In this document: in pieces, positions 17,108 to 26,519 of the stretch | Position numbering within the stretch: the first letter of the stretch is position 1 | How the letters are laid out: each line of letters opens with the position of its first letter | Assembly (NCBI GenBank): GCA_017484135.1 | Contig: JAFUTQ010000007.1 | Location: 1-44,848, forward strand | Length of the DNA stretch: 44,848 nt | Source: Lachnospiraceae bacterium | GTDB lineage: Bacteria; Bacillota; Clostridia; Lachnospirales; Lachnospiraceae | Reading direction: 5' to 3' | Made by a program: the position numbers and the translations under genes | Notes under the pieces: generated by a model | Database searches by the model: none | The model's input: only the letters and a program-made list of their open reading frames with translations | Told to the model about the DNA's origin: nothing

Positions 17108-19117
17108 CTACACGGCAAAGCTGTCTACCTTGCTCTTGAGCGAAGAAATGCTCTGCATGACCTCGTCCGCCTGTTTCGATACGCTTGCCCCCGCGCCGGA
17201 TATCTCCTGCAGATTCTCGTTGACGGAGTCCACTGCCTGATTCAGCGCATCCTGCGAATCCCCGATCTGCCGCAGGGTGCTCGCGATATTCTGGACCGAA
17301 GCGGATAATTCCTCCGTCGCCGCGCCGATCTGTTCGCTGACCTCGGCATAATACCCCGCATCGCTGCTATAATTCCCCGCAAGCTGCTCCAGCCCCTCAT
17401 AATCTCTCAACACTGTGGTATCAATAAACTTCAAAATCTCCGCGCTCTCCCTGGAAAGCTGCTCCATGCTCTGCAATACCCTGCCTGTAATGTCATTCAC
17501 TTTATCGATCTCTTCGGTGGTATTGTGGCTCAGCTGACCGATCTCTGTAGCCACTACCGCAAAGCCCTTTCCGGCTTCTCCGGCCCTTGCCGCCTCGATC
17601 GACGCATTCAGCGCTAACAGATTGGTCTGTCCGGCAATCGACTGAATCGCGGCCGAAACGCCCACGATCTCCTCGATCACCTTGGTGCCCTCGATAGCAG
17701 CTTCCAGCTTCTGTCTGCTTTCCTTCGCCACTCGCACCGCATGATTTTTATTCTCAAGCAGCACCGGTGTCATCTCTTCCACTTTTTCCTGCGTGTCCCG
17801 CGCCTTCTCCGCCATGCTCTGCGCGTCTTTCGCCAGCCCCTCCACAGCCATGGAGACCTCCGCACAGGTGTCTCCGATCATTCCGATACTCTGCGTCTGG
17901 GTATCCACATGTGCGCCCGTCTCCTGCATGGAAGCGCTGATCGTAGTAATGTTATCGCTCATCTGCCCGATCTTTTCATTCGCATTTGTCATCTTTTCCT
18001 CGATATAAACCGATTCCTCCTGCGTCCGCCGGATCGTATCGATAAACTGCTTTTTCAAAACGTCGATCAGGAAGCGAATTTCCTCTACCTCCCGCATCTG
18101 CGTGCCATTCTCCCGCTCCGCTACCATCTTTTCTTTGATGAAGTGCTTTAATTCCTCCATCGGCGCAAGCAGCTTTTTGAACAGGAAATTCATCACCGCC
18201 GCCACGACTGCGACGCAGATCACCATATAGAACACACAAATAAAGATCAGAAATTTGACAGACTGCATCACGACCTTCCCCGGCATCGCCACGCCAAACA
18301 CCCAGCCGCATGCATCCACCGTCGCTGCAGCAAAATACATGTTCGTTCCGTTGTAATCCTTTGCCTGCAGCACTTGTGTCTCCGGTACGTCAAGCAACCC
18401 TGTCAGCGCGGGCATTGCTGCGCTGACCGCCACTGCCTGATCCTCTCCCGGCAAAAAATCGACATTTGGGTGCCCGACATAATTGCCTGAGGCATCCACC
18501 AGAAATCCGTATTCGCCGTTTTCCTGCTTTGCGTCCTCGACAACCGCATTGATCGTATCGAGCGTGTAATCCGCACCGATCACGGCAAACAGCTCACCGT
18601 TCAGATAGATCGGGGTGGCGACCGTGACGCACATCCCCCCGACCAAAACATCCATATAGGGATCGGTCACGATCGTTTCTCCTTTCTCCTGCGCCGCCTG
18701 ATACCATCCCCGCGCAGTCGGATCATACCCCTCCGGAATCGTAGCATCTGCGTTGGACTGAAAAAATTCCTTCTCCGCCGTTCCGATGTACAGGTTCAAG
18801 AGATTCTCCCGTTCTCCGGAAAAGGAATTGACAATCTTCTGCAGCTGCTGTGCAGAGGGCTTCGTCCCCCCATCCTGCCCCGTGGGCTCCAGACTCAAAA
18901 CACTCTTTCGGACATCCTCCGTCATGGTTTTTTCCGCCAAAAACCAGGAACTGATCTGCTCCGCATAATGACTGGCAGATGTCTGTATATTTTCCTCCGC
19001 AGAGCTCATGGCGCTTTTCCCGGAAATAAAAACTACCGCCCCGCCCAGCAGGAGCATCGCGATTTCAATCACGATGCTAACCGCTACTATTAAGGTTCCT
19101 TTGATCGTCTTTGTCAT
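17108..19117 (-). CDS. Methyl-accepting chemotaxis protein with dCache sensor domain
   Basis: Transmembrane chemoreceptor of 669 residues. An N-terminal membrane helix (about 12-33) is followed by an extracellular dCache_1 domain with RGWYQAA, TDPYMD and IGADYTLD, a pattern like the amino-acid-binding dCache type. A second helix (around 295-320) follows, then a poorly conserved HAMP-like linker, and the cytoplasmic signalling domain with the hairpin tip [20 protein letters not shown]. It begins 14 bases after the SARP-like response regulator gene, so the three genes kinase-regulator-receptor form one unit; this placement is unusual and suggests control by the regulator. Confidence 0.93.
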   Translation of the reverse strand: MTKTIKGTLIVAVSIVIEIAMLLLGGAVVFISGKSAMSSAEENIQTSASHYAEQISSWFLAEKTMTEDVRKSVLSLEPTGQDGGTKPSAQQLQKIVNSFSGERENLLNLYIGTAEKEFFQSNADATIPEGYDPTARGWYQAAQEKGETIVTDPYMDVLVGGMCVTVATPIYLNGELFAVIGADYTLDTINAVVEDAKQENGEYGFLVDASGNYVGHPNVDFLPGEDQAVAVSAAMPALTGLLDVPETQVLQAKDYNGTNMYFAAATVDACGWVFGVAMPGKVVMQSVKFLIFICVFYMVICVAVVAAVMNFLFKKLLAPMEELKHFIKEKMVAERENGTQMREVEEIRFLIDVLKKQFIDTIRRTQEESVYIEEKMTNANEKIGQMSDNITTISASMQETGAHVDTQTQSIGMIGDTCAEVSMAVEGLAKDAQSMAEKARDTQEKVEEMTPVLLENKNHAVRVAKESRQKLEAAIEGTKVIEEIVGVSAAIQSIAGQTNLLALNASIEAARAGEAGKGFAVVATEIGQLSHNTTEEIDKVNDITGRVLQSMEQLSRESAEILKFIDTTVLRDYEGLEQLAGNYSSDAGYYAEVSEQIGAATEELSASVQNIASTLRQIGDSQDALNQAVDSVNENLQEISGAGASVSKQADEVMQSISSLKSKVDSFAV

Positions 19118-19131
19118 AATAATGCCTCCTA

Positions 19132-19944
19132 CTAACGATTGTTAAGCCGTTCCACGTATGCTTCTGTCAAACTTGCCCATGAATATGCGCTCATGTACTC
19201 CCCCCTGTATGTGTTGATCGTATCCACGTCTCCGTCCAAAAAACGGTAGAGATCACAGTCCATTTTTTCCGGCAAAACCCTCATCGCACCATTCTTCAGT
19301 TCGAAGATGTCCCCGATCCCATACTCCTCCAGCGTGGCCCGGAGGGAGCGGATGATCACATCCAGCTGTTTCTGCATCTTACGGTCGTATTCCGCATCCT
19401 CATAGAGAACCGCAAATGCAGCTGCTCTTGTGATGCTGCCCCCCTGCCGATCCACCAGATAGGCAAGCAGTTCCTTCGACCTTGAGCGGGAAAATGAGAC
19501 AATCCTCCCATCCACCAGGACATCAAATTCCCCGAAGGTCTGCACGACGACATGCCCGCCCCCGGATACAGATGTATTCTTTCCCTGATTGCCGGAAAGC
19601 GCATACTCCACCTCGGCGGCAAGGCGCTCCCTGCTCACCGGTTTCATCAGATACCCGGACGCATGGAGTTTGAAGGCATCCACAGCATACTCCGCATAGC
19701 CGGTCAGAAAGATGACGGCCATGTCGGGGCGCAGTTCCTTGACTCTCGCCGCAAGCGTCAGACCGTCCATGTCCGGCATGTTGATGTCCAAAAGTGCGAT
19801 GTCCGCCTTATGAATTTTCAGCCACCCGAGGGCTTCCTCTGCACTTTGAAAGCCTTGCACTACAGGCTTCTGCGGCAGCTCTTCGCAAAGAGAAACGGTC
19901 AGCCCCAGAACCAGTTCCTCATCATCTACGCATATGATATTCAC
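19132..19944 (-). CDS. Response regulator with SARP-like winged-helix output domain
   Basis: Regulator of 270 residues. The receiver domain has the acidic pair Asp7/Asp8, phosphoacceptor Asp53 ([11 protein letters not shown]), Thr81 and Lys101 (MKP). The C-terminal half (from [15 protein letters not shown]) has the winged-helix pattern of SARP/OmpR-type DNA-binding domains with [13 protein letters not shown], followed by a partial BTAD-like helical segment ending [22 protein letters not shown]. The GTG start at 19944 lies nine bases after GAGGAG; an ATG closer to that site is out of frame. It has a promoter of its own with an 11-bp-spaced direct repeat (20000-20033), suggesting self-regulation. 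Confidence 0.88.
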   Translation of the reverse strand: MNIICVDDEELVLGLTVSLCEELPQKPVVQGFQSAEEALGWLKIHKADIALLDINMPDMDGLTLAARVKELRPDMAVIFLTGYAEYAVDAFKLHASGYLMKPVSRERLAAEVEYALSGNQGKNTSVSGGGHVVVQTFGEFDVLVDGRIVSFSRSRSKELLAYLVDRQGGSITRAAAFAVLYEDAEYDRKMQKQLDVIIRSLRATLEEYGIGDIFELKNGAMRVLPEKMDCDLYRFLDGDVDTINTYRGEYMSAYSWASLTEAYVERLNNR

Positions 19945-19999
19945 GTCATCTTTCTCCTCATTCAAATACCGATTTTCATGTTCCATACAGTATTGTTTG

Positions 20000-20033
20000 A
20001 TTATAGAATGCCCCGTCCAACAAATGTCCAACA
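20000..20033 (-). promoter_or_regulatory. SARP-type promoter: 11-bp direct repeats before a TATAAT box
   Basis: On the minus strand TGTTGGAC occurs twice (20026-20033 and 20015-20022) with an 11-bp period. Nine bases after the second copy comes a perfect TATAAT (20000-20005). There is no good -35 hexamer at 17 bases. Direct repeats one helical turn apart, ending 8-9 bases before the -10 box, are the classical binding arrangement of SARP regulators, and the gene downstream encodes a SARP-like regulator. Confidence 0.65.
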
Positions 20034-20094
20034 AAAAAATTATTTTTTTCTTCTTTTCGACATTCGTCGTCTTACAGCAGCTGACAGTAAGATA

Positions 20095-21380
20095 TCACGG
20101 CCGCTTGTCTCCTTTTCCGCCATTCTGATCCGCTCCCCCATATGGAATGCGGATCGTGACGGTGGTTCCTTCCCCGATGCGACTCTCAACCAAAAGCGTG
20201 CCGCTGCACATTCCCTCGATCCTTTCCCGCACATTCCGGATTCCAATATGCGTTCCATCCGTTTCGGAATCGTCCTCCGGATCAAATCCCTTTCCGTTGT
20301 CCCGAATGATGATTTCGTGATATCCCGGTTGCTTTTGGGTGGTAACCGAGACCAACCCGTTGTTTCGAACGCGCACGCCGTGACGGATCGCATTCTCCAC
20401 CAGCGGCTGGATGGAGAGCGCGGGCAGGGAAAAAGCTTCATCTTCCATTTTATACTCCACCCGGATCTTCGGGAATCGGATCATCTCAATGTCCGCGTAA
20501 ACCTTCGTGTGTTCCAGTTCCTTCGTAATAGGTATCAGGTTCGGCTGTTCCAAAGAATCAATGTTCTGCCGCAGATACGCCCCGAACTTCTCTGTGATGC
20601 TGAATGCTTTCTCCGGGTCGATGCGGCACAGCGCCTGAATCGTGGACAGCGTGTTATACAGAAAGTGCGGCTGTATCTGTGTCATCATGATCTGGATGCG
20701 CTGCTCTGCCATGAGCGCATTCTCATGCTCCCGCACAAACTGCAGGTGCAGCCAGATATAATAGAATACGTTGCTGCTGACCACGGTGATCGTCAGGAAG
20801 GTAACCGGGTAGTCCTGGTAATATACCATCGTATCCAGGATTACCGCCCCTATGATCAGCAGCGCGTTAAAGATTGGGAGCCAGACTTCCGCCCCTTTCA
20901 CTCTGTTATATTCCTGTATGGTCAGATGAACAAGCTGCACAAGCAGGATGGCGCTTACAATGTGACAGGTGTAGCCAAGCGGCCCCGATGGAAATGGTCA
21001 TCTGCGTCGATGCTGAAACAGATCCCGGAAAAGAGTGCTGTCAGATGAACGATGGTATTGATCCCGATCAGCGCCCATGCCGTCGTATGCTTCTTTTTTT
21101 CACTGACGATATAAAAGAACAACAGGAGAATCAGCGGACGCACACAATAGCCATAGATGCCGACCAACGTCCTCTCGTAGGGATAAGTCCTGAATGCGTC
21201 CAAAACAAAGCCTATGATATTCTGGGCGACCAGACTGAAATCCACCGCAATGATGATCAACATAACCTTTCGGTGCTTCCTGCGAATATAGGGATCGATC
21301 CTGACGGCGAATATTAACCCTATAAGCTGCAGAATCAGGGGCAATGCCATGATTACACCCATCCGTATTTGCTGTTCCAT
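20095..21380 (-). pseudogene. LytS-like sensor histidine kinase, split by a one-base frameshift
   Basis: Two adjoining frames together encode a kinase of about 428 residues. The first (from ATG 21380, stop at 20955) gives four hydrophobic helices. The second gives three more, then the His_kinase box with phosphoacceptor His in MTQIQPHFLYNTLSTIQ, and the HATPase motifs QPLVENAIRHG, DNGKGFD and IGIRNVRERI. Near 20983-20994 the minus strand reads TTTCCATCGGGG. Adding one C there joins the frames and restores FPSGPLGYTCHIVSAILL, a continuous membrane segment. So this is either a true lesion or a sequencing error. The sensor would have seven membrane helices and partner the SARP-like regulator 150 bases downstream. 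If the lesion is real, the catalytic half would lack a proper start and sensor. Confidence 0.85.
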
Positions 21381-21414
21381 ATTCTTTCACACTCCTGTCA
21401 TGTAAAATGCTCTA

Positions 21415-21455
21415 TAAAAGAACGCCGCAACCCCTTGCGATTATTGGGATTGCGG
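21415..21455 (-). terminator. Intrinsic terminator after typA
   Basis: The minus-strand stem CCGCAATCCC / GGGGTTGCGG (arms 21446-21455 and 21425-21434) has ten pairs including one G-U and an 11-base loop. It is followed by CGTTCTTTTATAG. It separates typA from the kinase gene downstream. Confidence 0.75.
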
Positions 21456-21502
21456 CCGTTTATTGGCAAAGCATTAAATGTAACAAAATAGCTAATGTGC
21501 CC

Positions 21503-23338
21503 TTATCCGTTCTTACGGAAATTCGCGCGTTTTCTTAGCGTGGGATCCAAAATGCGCTTGCGGATTCTAAGGGATTCCGGCGTTACCTCAAGCAGTTCAT
21601 CCACATCGATGAAATCCAGCGCCTGCTCTAGCGATAGGATCCGGGGAGGAACCAGTGTCAATGCCTCGTCTGCAGAGGAGGAACGGGTGTTGGTCAGATG
21701 CTTTTTCTTACATACATTCAGTTCAATATCCTCTGCTTTCGCAGAAGATCCGATCACCATGCCGGAATAAACCTTCACGCCCGGTCCGATAAACAGTGTA
21801 CCGCGTTCCTGCGCCGAGAACAAACCGTAGGTGACGGACTCTCCACTCTCGAATGCGATGAGCGAGCCCTGCTTGCGGTAGGCAATGTCTCCCTTGTATG
21901 GCGCGTAGCCGTCAAAAATCGTGTTGATGATACCGTTTCCTTTGGTGTCGGTCAAAAATTCGCCTCTGTAACCGATCAGTCCCCGGGACGGAATATAAAA
22001 CTCCAGACGGGTGTATCCGCCGCTGATCGGCTTCATGTTGCGAAGCTCCCCTTTGCGTTGACTTAATTTATCAATGACGGTTCCGGTAAAATCATCCGGA
22101 ACATCGATATAGGCAATTTCCATGGGCTCTGTCTTTTTGCCGCTTTCATCGGTATGGTAAAGTACCTCAGCCTTACTTACGGCAAATTCATACCCTTCCC
22201 GTCTCATGTTTTCGATCAGTACGGACAGATGAAGCTCTCCGCGGCCGGACACCTTGTAGCTGTCTCCGTTTTCTGTTTCCTCTACACGCAGACTGACATC
22301 GGTGTTTAATTCCCGGAACAGTCGGTCTCTGATATGACGTGAGGTAACGAATTTTCCCTCCTGTCCTGCCAGCGGACTGTCGTTTACCATGAAGTTCATG
22401 GAGAGGGTGGGCTCGGATATCTTCTGGAACGGAATTGCTTCCGGAGCTTCCGGTGCACAGATGGTATCCCCGATGTGAATGTCTGAAATTCCGGAGATGG
22501 CAACGATCGAGCCGATTCGTGCCTCCGTTACATCCACCTTATTTAATCCGTCAAATTCATAGAGCTTGCTGATCTTTACCTTTCGTGCCTGATCGGGTTC
22601 ATGGTGATTTACCACAACCGCTTCCTGATTGACCCTTAAGCAGCCGTTGTCGACCTTGCCGATGCCGATGCGTCCGACATATTCATTGTAATCAATGGTG
22701 CTGATCAGTACCTGTGTGTTTGCATCCGGATCTCCCTCCGGTGCCGGAATATAGTCGATAATGGTCTCAAAAAGTGCGGTCATGTCCTTCTTTTCGTCAT
22801 TCATATCGCGGACTGCATAGCCGTCCCTTGCAGAAGCAAAGATAAACGGACAGTCCAGCTGTTCATCCGATGCATCCAAGTCCATAAACAGTTCCAACAC
22901 TTCATCGATCACTTCATCCGGACGCGCTTCCGGGCGGTCCATTTTATTCACGCATACAATGACGGGAAGATCTAACTCCAGCGCCTTCATTAACACGAAC
23001 TTCGTCTGAGGCATGGCACCTTCAAAGGCATCGACAACCAAAACCACGCCGTTGACCATTTTCAGCACACGTTCCACTTCGCCGCCAAAATCGGCATGCC
23101 CCGGTGTGTCGATGATGTTGATTTTTGTGTCTTTATAGTAAACGGCAGTATTCTTAGACAGAATGGTAATGCCGCGTTCGCGCTCGATGTCGTTGGAGTC
23201 CATGACACGTTCTAAAACCTCCTGATTGGCGCGGAAGACACCGCTTTGCTTGAGCAGCTCATCCACCAGAGTGGTTTTCCCGTGGTCGACATGGGCGATG
23301 ATTGCAATGTTACGGATATCATTTCTTGTTGTTTTCAT
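21503..23338 (-). CDS. typA: Ribosome-associated GTPase TypA/BipA
   Basis: Translation-factor GTPase of 611 residues that acts on the 50S subunit during assembly and under stress. The G1 motif [10 protein letters not shown] (15-24), the switch region [29 protein letters not shown] and [10 protein letters not shown] are all intact. EF-G-like domains II, III and V follow, then the TypA-specific C-terminal domain. Normal length. It is divergent from ssb across a 395-base gap that contains a cloverleaf-like repeat. A short ribosome binding site AAGGAG precedes the ATG. Confidence 0.97.
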   Translation of the reverse strand: MKTTRNDIRNIAIIAHVDHGKTTLVDELLKQSGVFRANQEVLERVMDSNDIERERGITILSKNTAVYYKDTKINIIDTPGHADFGGEVERVLKMVNGVVLVVDAFEGAMPQTKFVLMKALELDLPVIVCVNKMDRPEARPDEVIDEVLELFMDLDASDEQLDCPFIFASARDGYAVRDMNDEKKDMTALFETIIDYIPAPEGDPDANTQVLISTIDYNEYVGRIGIGKVDNGCLRVNQEAVVVNHHEPDQARKVKISKLYEFDGLNKVDVTEARIGSIVAISGISDIHIGDTICAPEAPEAIPFQKISEPTLSMNFMVNDSPLAGQEGKFVTSRHIRDRLFRELNTDVSLRVEETENGDSYKVSGRGELHLSVLIENMRREGYEFAVSKAEVLYHTDESGKKTEPMEIAYIDVPDDFTGTVIDKLSQRKGELRNMKPISGGYTRLEFYIPSRGLIGYRGEFLTDTKGNGIINTIFDGYAPYKGDIAYRKQGSLIAFESGESVTYGLFSAQERGTLFIGPGVKVYSGMVIGSSAKAEDIELNVCKKKHLTNTRSSSADEALTLVPPRILSLEQALDFIDVDELLEVTPESLRIRKRILDPTLRKRANFRKNG

Positions 23339-23376
23339 GATTTGGCTCCTTTTTGATTACTGAAATAATAGGGTCC

Positions 23377-23510
23377 GGGTCAAACGGTCGTGTCGGCGGA
23401 GCCGACATGACCCCCCTTGCAGGAGAAGGTGCAGGGACAAGCGAGCTTTTCCCTGCGCCTTTTCCTGCAAGGGAGGTGCACATCGCAAAGCGATGCGCAC
23501 CGTTTGACCC
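23377..23510. repeat. Cloverleaf-like structured repeat, copy 1 (between typA and ssb)
   Basis: A 12-bp perfect outer stem (GGGTCAAACGGT at 23377-23388 with ACCGTTTGACCC at 23499-23510) encloses three hairpins. Hairpin a is 23386-23412 (12 bp, GGA loop; its first three bases are shared with the outer stem). Hairpin b is 23414-23473 (24 bp with two G-U pairs). Hairpin c is 23475-23501 (12 bp with one A-C mismatch, AAA loop). Copy 2 at 24385-24516 has the same layout, partly different sequence, and its own preserved pairing. No reading frame is evident. It fills much of the typA-ssb divergent region. Confidence 0.88.
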
Positions 23511-23592
23511 TCCTGGCAATGTCTCTTTTTTTCAAATTGTGAAGATTATGCGTGCAACATCCTAATTTTTTCTTAAATTTCTCGGTATACAA

Positions 23593-23622
23593 TTGACCAA
23601 CTTTGACATTTTAGCATATTAT
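23593..23622 (+). promoter_or_regulatory. Possible promoter for ssb
   Basis: TTGACC (23593-23598) and TATTAT (23617-23622) are 18 bases apart, about 110 bases before the ssb start. A second TTGACA at 23604 lacks a well-placed -10 box. The rest of 23511-23733 shows no gene. Confidence 0.45.
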
Positions 23623-23733
23623 GATTTTAGTGTCAAAAAGCAAATGCTGTTATCGACATGTTTTGCGAAGATTCCCCTTAAGGCAGATGATATGGTAAGG
23701 AAGTTCAAAACACACAGAAAGGGAGAAAAATTC

Positions 23734-24366
23734 ATGGCAGATAAAATTTTTGAAAACAATCAGGTATCCATTGAGGGTGAAATCGTCACAGAGTTTCGTT
23801 ACAGTCACGAGGTGTACGGGGAAGGCTTTTATATGGTGGATGTATCGGTAAATCGTCTGAGCAATTTTGCGGACTATATACCGGTAATGGTTTCGGAGCG
23901 ATTGATCGACACCACGCAGAATTACATAGGAAAGAAAATTCATGTAAACGGACAGTTTCGCTCCTATAACCGACATGAGGAGATTAAAAACAGACTGGTG
24001 CTGTCGGTTTTTGCCAGAGAACTGGAATTTGTAGATGACGAAGAGCCGACAGAGGATGTAAAGAGCAATGAGATTTTTATGGACGGATATATTTGTAAGA
24101 CTCCGATTTACCGAAAAACCCCGCTGGGCAGGGAGATCGCAGATCTGCTGGTCGCCGTAAACCGGTCATATGGAAAATCAGATTATATCCCCTGCATCTG
24201 CTGGGGAAGAAATGCCAGATTCTGCTCGGGCTTTGAGGTCGGAACACATGTACAGATCATCGGCCGTATCCAAAGCCGGGAATATGTAAAAAAAATCAGC
24301 GAGGACGAAGTAGAAAAACGCATCGCCTACGAAGTATCCGTCAGCAAAATCGAAAATATGGAATAA
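23734..24366 (+). CDS. Single-stranded DNA-binding protein with two OB folds
   Basis: Protein of 210 residues with two SSB-like OB segments in tandem. The first runs from NNQVSIEGEIVTEFRYSHE to about residue 100. The second runs from SNEIFMDGYICKTPIYRKTPLGREI to the end, with the SSB-like pattern ADLLVAVNRSYGKSDYIPCICWGRNA. The acidic flexible tail of canonical SSB is missing. It is therefore probably an accessory SSB paralogue of Clostridia rather than the main replication SSB. The ATG at 23734 follows GGGAG with eight bases between; the open frame upstream lacks family character. It is bracketed by two copies of a cloverleaf-like repeat. Confidence 0.85.
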   Translation: MADKIFENNQVSIEGEIVTEFRYSHEVYGEGFYMVDVSVNRLSNFADYIPVMVSERLIDTTQNYIGKKIHVNGQFRSYNRHEEIKNRLVLSVFARELEFVDDEEPTEDVKSNEIFMDGYICKTPIYRKTPLGREIADLLVAVNRSYGKSDYIPCICWGRNARFCSGFEVGTHVQIIGRIQSREYVKKISEDEVEKRIAYEVSVSKIENME

Positions 24367-24384
24367 AAAGACAAATCAATGTCA

Positions 24385-24516
24385 GGGACAAACGTCCATG
24401 TCGGCGCAGTCGGCATGGATACTTTGCAGGAGAAACCGCTTCGGAAAGCTCGCTTTTCGAAGCGGTTTCTTCTGCAAAGGAGTTCCCATCGTGAAACGAT
24501 GGGAACCTTTTGTCCC
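24385..24516. repeat. Cloverleaf-like structured repeat, copy 2 (between ssb and purH)
   Basis: The outer stem is GGGACAAA (24385-24392) with TTTGTCCC (24509-24516). Hairpin a is 24395-24419 (11 bp, two G-U pairs, GCA loop). Hairpin b is 24422-24479 (28 bp with two G-U pairs and a two-base loop). Hairpin c is 24482-24506 (11 bp, perfect, GAA loop). Landmarks shared with copy 1 include TGTCGGC, TTGCAGGAGAA, CTGCAA, GGAG and the CATCG...CGATG hairpin. It fills the convergent space after ssb and could also terminate transcription from both sides, although no long T-tract is present. Confidence 0.88.
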
Positions 24517-24533
24517 GTCCCCCGTTCCCCATC

Positions 24534-25712
24534 TCAATGGTGGAACAACCGGATCCCGGTAAAGCTCATAACCATCCCGTATTTATTGCAAGTCTCAATC
24601 ACATGATCATCCCGAATCGAACCGCCCGGCTGTGCCACATACTGCACCCCGCTTCTGTGTGCACGCTCAATATTGTCTCCAAACGGGAAAAACGCATCGG
24701 AACCGATGGAGACACCAGTATTCTGATCCAACCATGCACGCTTTTCCTCTTTGGTAAACACTTCCGGTTTCGTCTGAAAAATCTTTTCCCACTCTCCGTC
24801 TGCCAGTACATCCATATAATCTTCGCCGATATATAAATCAATGGCATTGTCCCTGTCCACACGTTTGATGCTGTCTAAGAACGGAAGCTTTAACACCTTC
24901 GGGCACTGACGCAGCCACCAGTTGTCTGCTTTCTGTCCGGCAAGGCGGGTACAGTGAATCCGTGACTGCTGTCCCGCACCGATTCCGATTGCCTGTCCGC
25001 CCTTCACATAACATACGGAATTGGACTGCGTATACTTTAATGTAATCATGGCAATGGCCAGATCAATTTTGGCCGCATCGGGCAGATTCTTATTCTCTGT
25101 CACAATATGATCAAAAAATTTGTCATCAATGACAAGCTCATTTCTTCCCTGCTCAAAGGTAATCCCGAACACCTCTTTGCGCTCGATCGGATCGGGCACA
25201 TAACCCGGATCAATCTGAATCACATTGTAATTTCCGTTTTTCTTTGCTTTCAAAATCTCTAATGCATCCTCGTCATAGCCTGGTGCAATCACACCGTCAG
25301 AGACCTCTCGTTTGATGAGCAGCGCCGTCGCCTTGTCGCATACATCAGACAGCGCAATAAAATCGCCAAAGGAAGACATCCGGTCTGCGCCTCTTGCTCT
25401 CGCATAGGCATTGGCAAGGGGAGTAAATTCCATATCCATGTCGTCCACCCAGTAGATCCTGCGCTCCACATCCGAAAGCGGAAGTCCCACTGCTGCCCCC
25501 GCCGGGGACACATGCTTGAAGGACGTAGCGGCGGCAAGTCCGGTTGCCTTCTTTAATTCACTGACCAGCTGCCAACCGTTGAATGCATCCAGGAAATTGA
25601 TATATCCCGGCTTTCCGTTCAGGACTGTGATGGGAAGCTCCCCGTTTTCCATATAGATTCTGGAAGGCTTCTGATTGGGATTGCAGCCGTACTTTAACTC
25701 TAATTCTTTCAT
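24534..25712 (-). CDS. Stand-alone AICAR formyltransferase (PurH C-terminal domain)
   Basis: Protein of 392 residues that formylates AICAR with 10-formyltetrahydrofolate, the penultimate step of IMP synthesis. It corresponds only to the transformylase half of bifunctional PurH. The catalytic Lys66-His67 pair is in TSFKHVSPAGAAVG, and the family segments RGADRMSSFGDFIAL, IAPGYDEDALEIL and GAGQQSRIHCTRLAG are present. The methylglyoxal-synthase-like cyclohydrolase domain of PurH is absent; the adjacent upstream gene supplies a PurO-type cyclohydrolase. The ATG at 25712 has GAGGAG five bases upstream, 28 bases after purO. Confidence 0.93.
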   Translation of the reverse strand: MKELELKYGCNPNQKPSRIYMENGELPITVLNGKPGYINFLDAFNGWQLVSELKKATGLAAATSFKHVSPAGAAVGLPLSDVERRIYWVDDMDMEFTPLANAYARARGADRMSSFGDFIALSDVCDKATALLIKREVSDGVIAPGYDEDALEILKAKKNGNYNVIQIDPGYVPDPIERKEVFGITFEQGRNELVIDDKFFDHIVTENKNLPDAAKIDLAIAMITLKYTQSNSVCYVKGGQAIGIGAGQQSRIHCTRLAGQKADNWWLRQCPKVLKLPFLDSIKRVDRDNAIDLYIGEDYMDVLADGEWEKIFQTKPEVFTKEEKRAWLDQNTGVSIGSDAFFPFGDNIERAHRSGVQYVAQPGGSIRDDHVIETCNKYGMVMSFTGIRLFHH

Positions 25713-25740
25713 TTTAGCTCCTCTTTCTATCAATCTTTTT

Positions 25741-26454
25741 TTATTTATTTTTATTGACAATCCTTGTCTCATAGTTTCCCGTCTCAATCTCTATGAAGCG
25801 GGTAAACAGGGACACCTTGTTATCCGAATCCAGACTGTCCCACAGCTGGGAAGTAAATGCATCAATATCGTCCGAAATATCCACCAGCACTGGTTCTCCT
25901 TCAAAGCTTGGCAGTGGATTGCCGTCCCCCATATAAGTGTGAATAAACCGACCCTCTCCGGCAATCGGATTGTCATAGGAAAATGTGTATCGGCTGCAGG
26001 AGACCGGATTTCCGTTATTGCTTTTGAGAATGGACATTGCATAATGATAGGTTCCATTTTCAAGCTCTAAAAGCCCGGAGATACGCGGCGTATAATTGGG
26101 CGCGTCCGGTTCGAACTCTCTGGTGCGCAAGGCCTCCTCAAAGGTTTTTCCCTGTTGCATCAGCTCATAGATGGTGTCGGTCTGATCTCCATTGGTCACA
26201 ATCGTCAGATTTCCCAGCACACGAACCGGTGCGTAAATAATCAGACTCGGATCCTCAAGCTTCGAGGGATCAAAGGCCTGCGTGCGAATCCCCGCGCCAT
26301 CCTCCACAAAAATCCGGTTTCGGCTGTTCTCACTTCTCCCCATAATGAAATATGCGGTCACGGCATATTTTCCGTTGGCAGATTTTCCGATCACGATTCC
26401 CCGTCCCGGGTAAGTGGTACTGCCTGCTTCCTGTGCCAATGAAACTTTTTTCAT
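25741..26454 (-). CDS. IMP cyclohydrolase, PurO-type
   Basis: Protein of 237 residues resembling the archaeal PurO family, which closes the ring of FAICAR to IMP. Family-like features are the start EAGSTTYPGRGIVIGKSANGKY with the segment YFIMGRSENSRNR, and later EPDAPNYTPRISG and SCSRYTF. It precedes a stand-alone AICAR formyltransferase, so the two genes replace bifunctional PurH. A promoter with a palindrome over its -35 box lies upstream. The fold assignment is from recall of the family pattern. Confidence 0.88.
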   Translation of the reverse strand: MKKVSLAQEAGSTTYPGRGIVIGKSANGKYAVTAYFIMGRSENSRNRIFVEDGAGIRTQAFDPSKLEDPSLIIYAPVRVLGNLTIVTNGDQTDTIYELMQQGKTFEEALRTREFEPDAPNYTPRISGLLELENGTYHYAMSILKSNNGNPVSCSRYTFSYDNPIAGEGRFIHTYMGDGNPLPSFEGEPVLVDISDDIDAFTSQLWDSLDSDNKVSLFTRFIEIETGNYETRIVNKNK

Positions 26455-26490
26455 GTATCTGTTCCTCCTGTATTTTTCTCATTTGCGCCC

Positions 26491-26519
26491 ATTGTAGCAT
26501 ATCTTACAGCGTTTCACAA
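26491..26519 (-). promoter_or_regulatory. Promoter for purO-purH
   Basis: TTGTGA (26514-26519) and TACAAT (26491-26496) on the minus strand are 17 bases apart, with TGC before the -10 box. A palindrome, CGTTTC-ACAA-GAAACG at 26510-26525, covers the -35 box and could be a repressor site. Confidence 0.75.

Noticed and set aside
19552-21048. Long plus-strand open frame (about 498 codons) opposite the regulator and kinase genes
   Set aside because: It mirrors the codon structure of real minus-strand genes, has no recognisable domain or ribosome binding site, and crosses the promoter region at 20000-20033.
23377-24516. Integron-like gene cassette (attC-like sites around ssb)
   Set aside because: The elements are folded, but no integrase gene or attC core sites were seen, both elements have the same orientation with fully paired stems, and ssb is a housekeeping-type gene.
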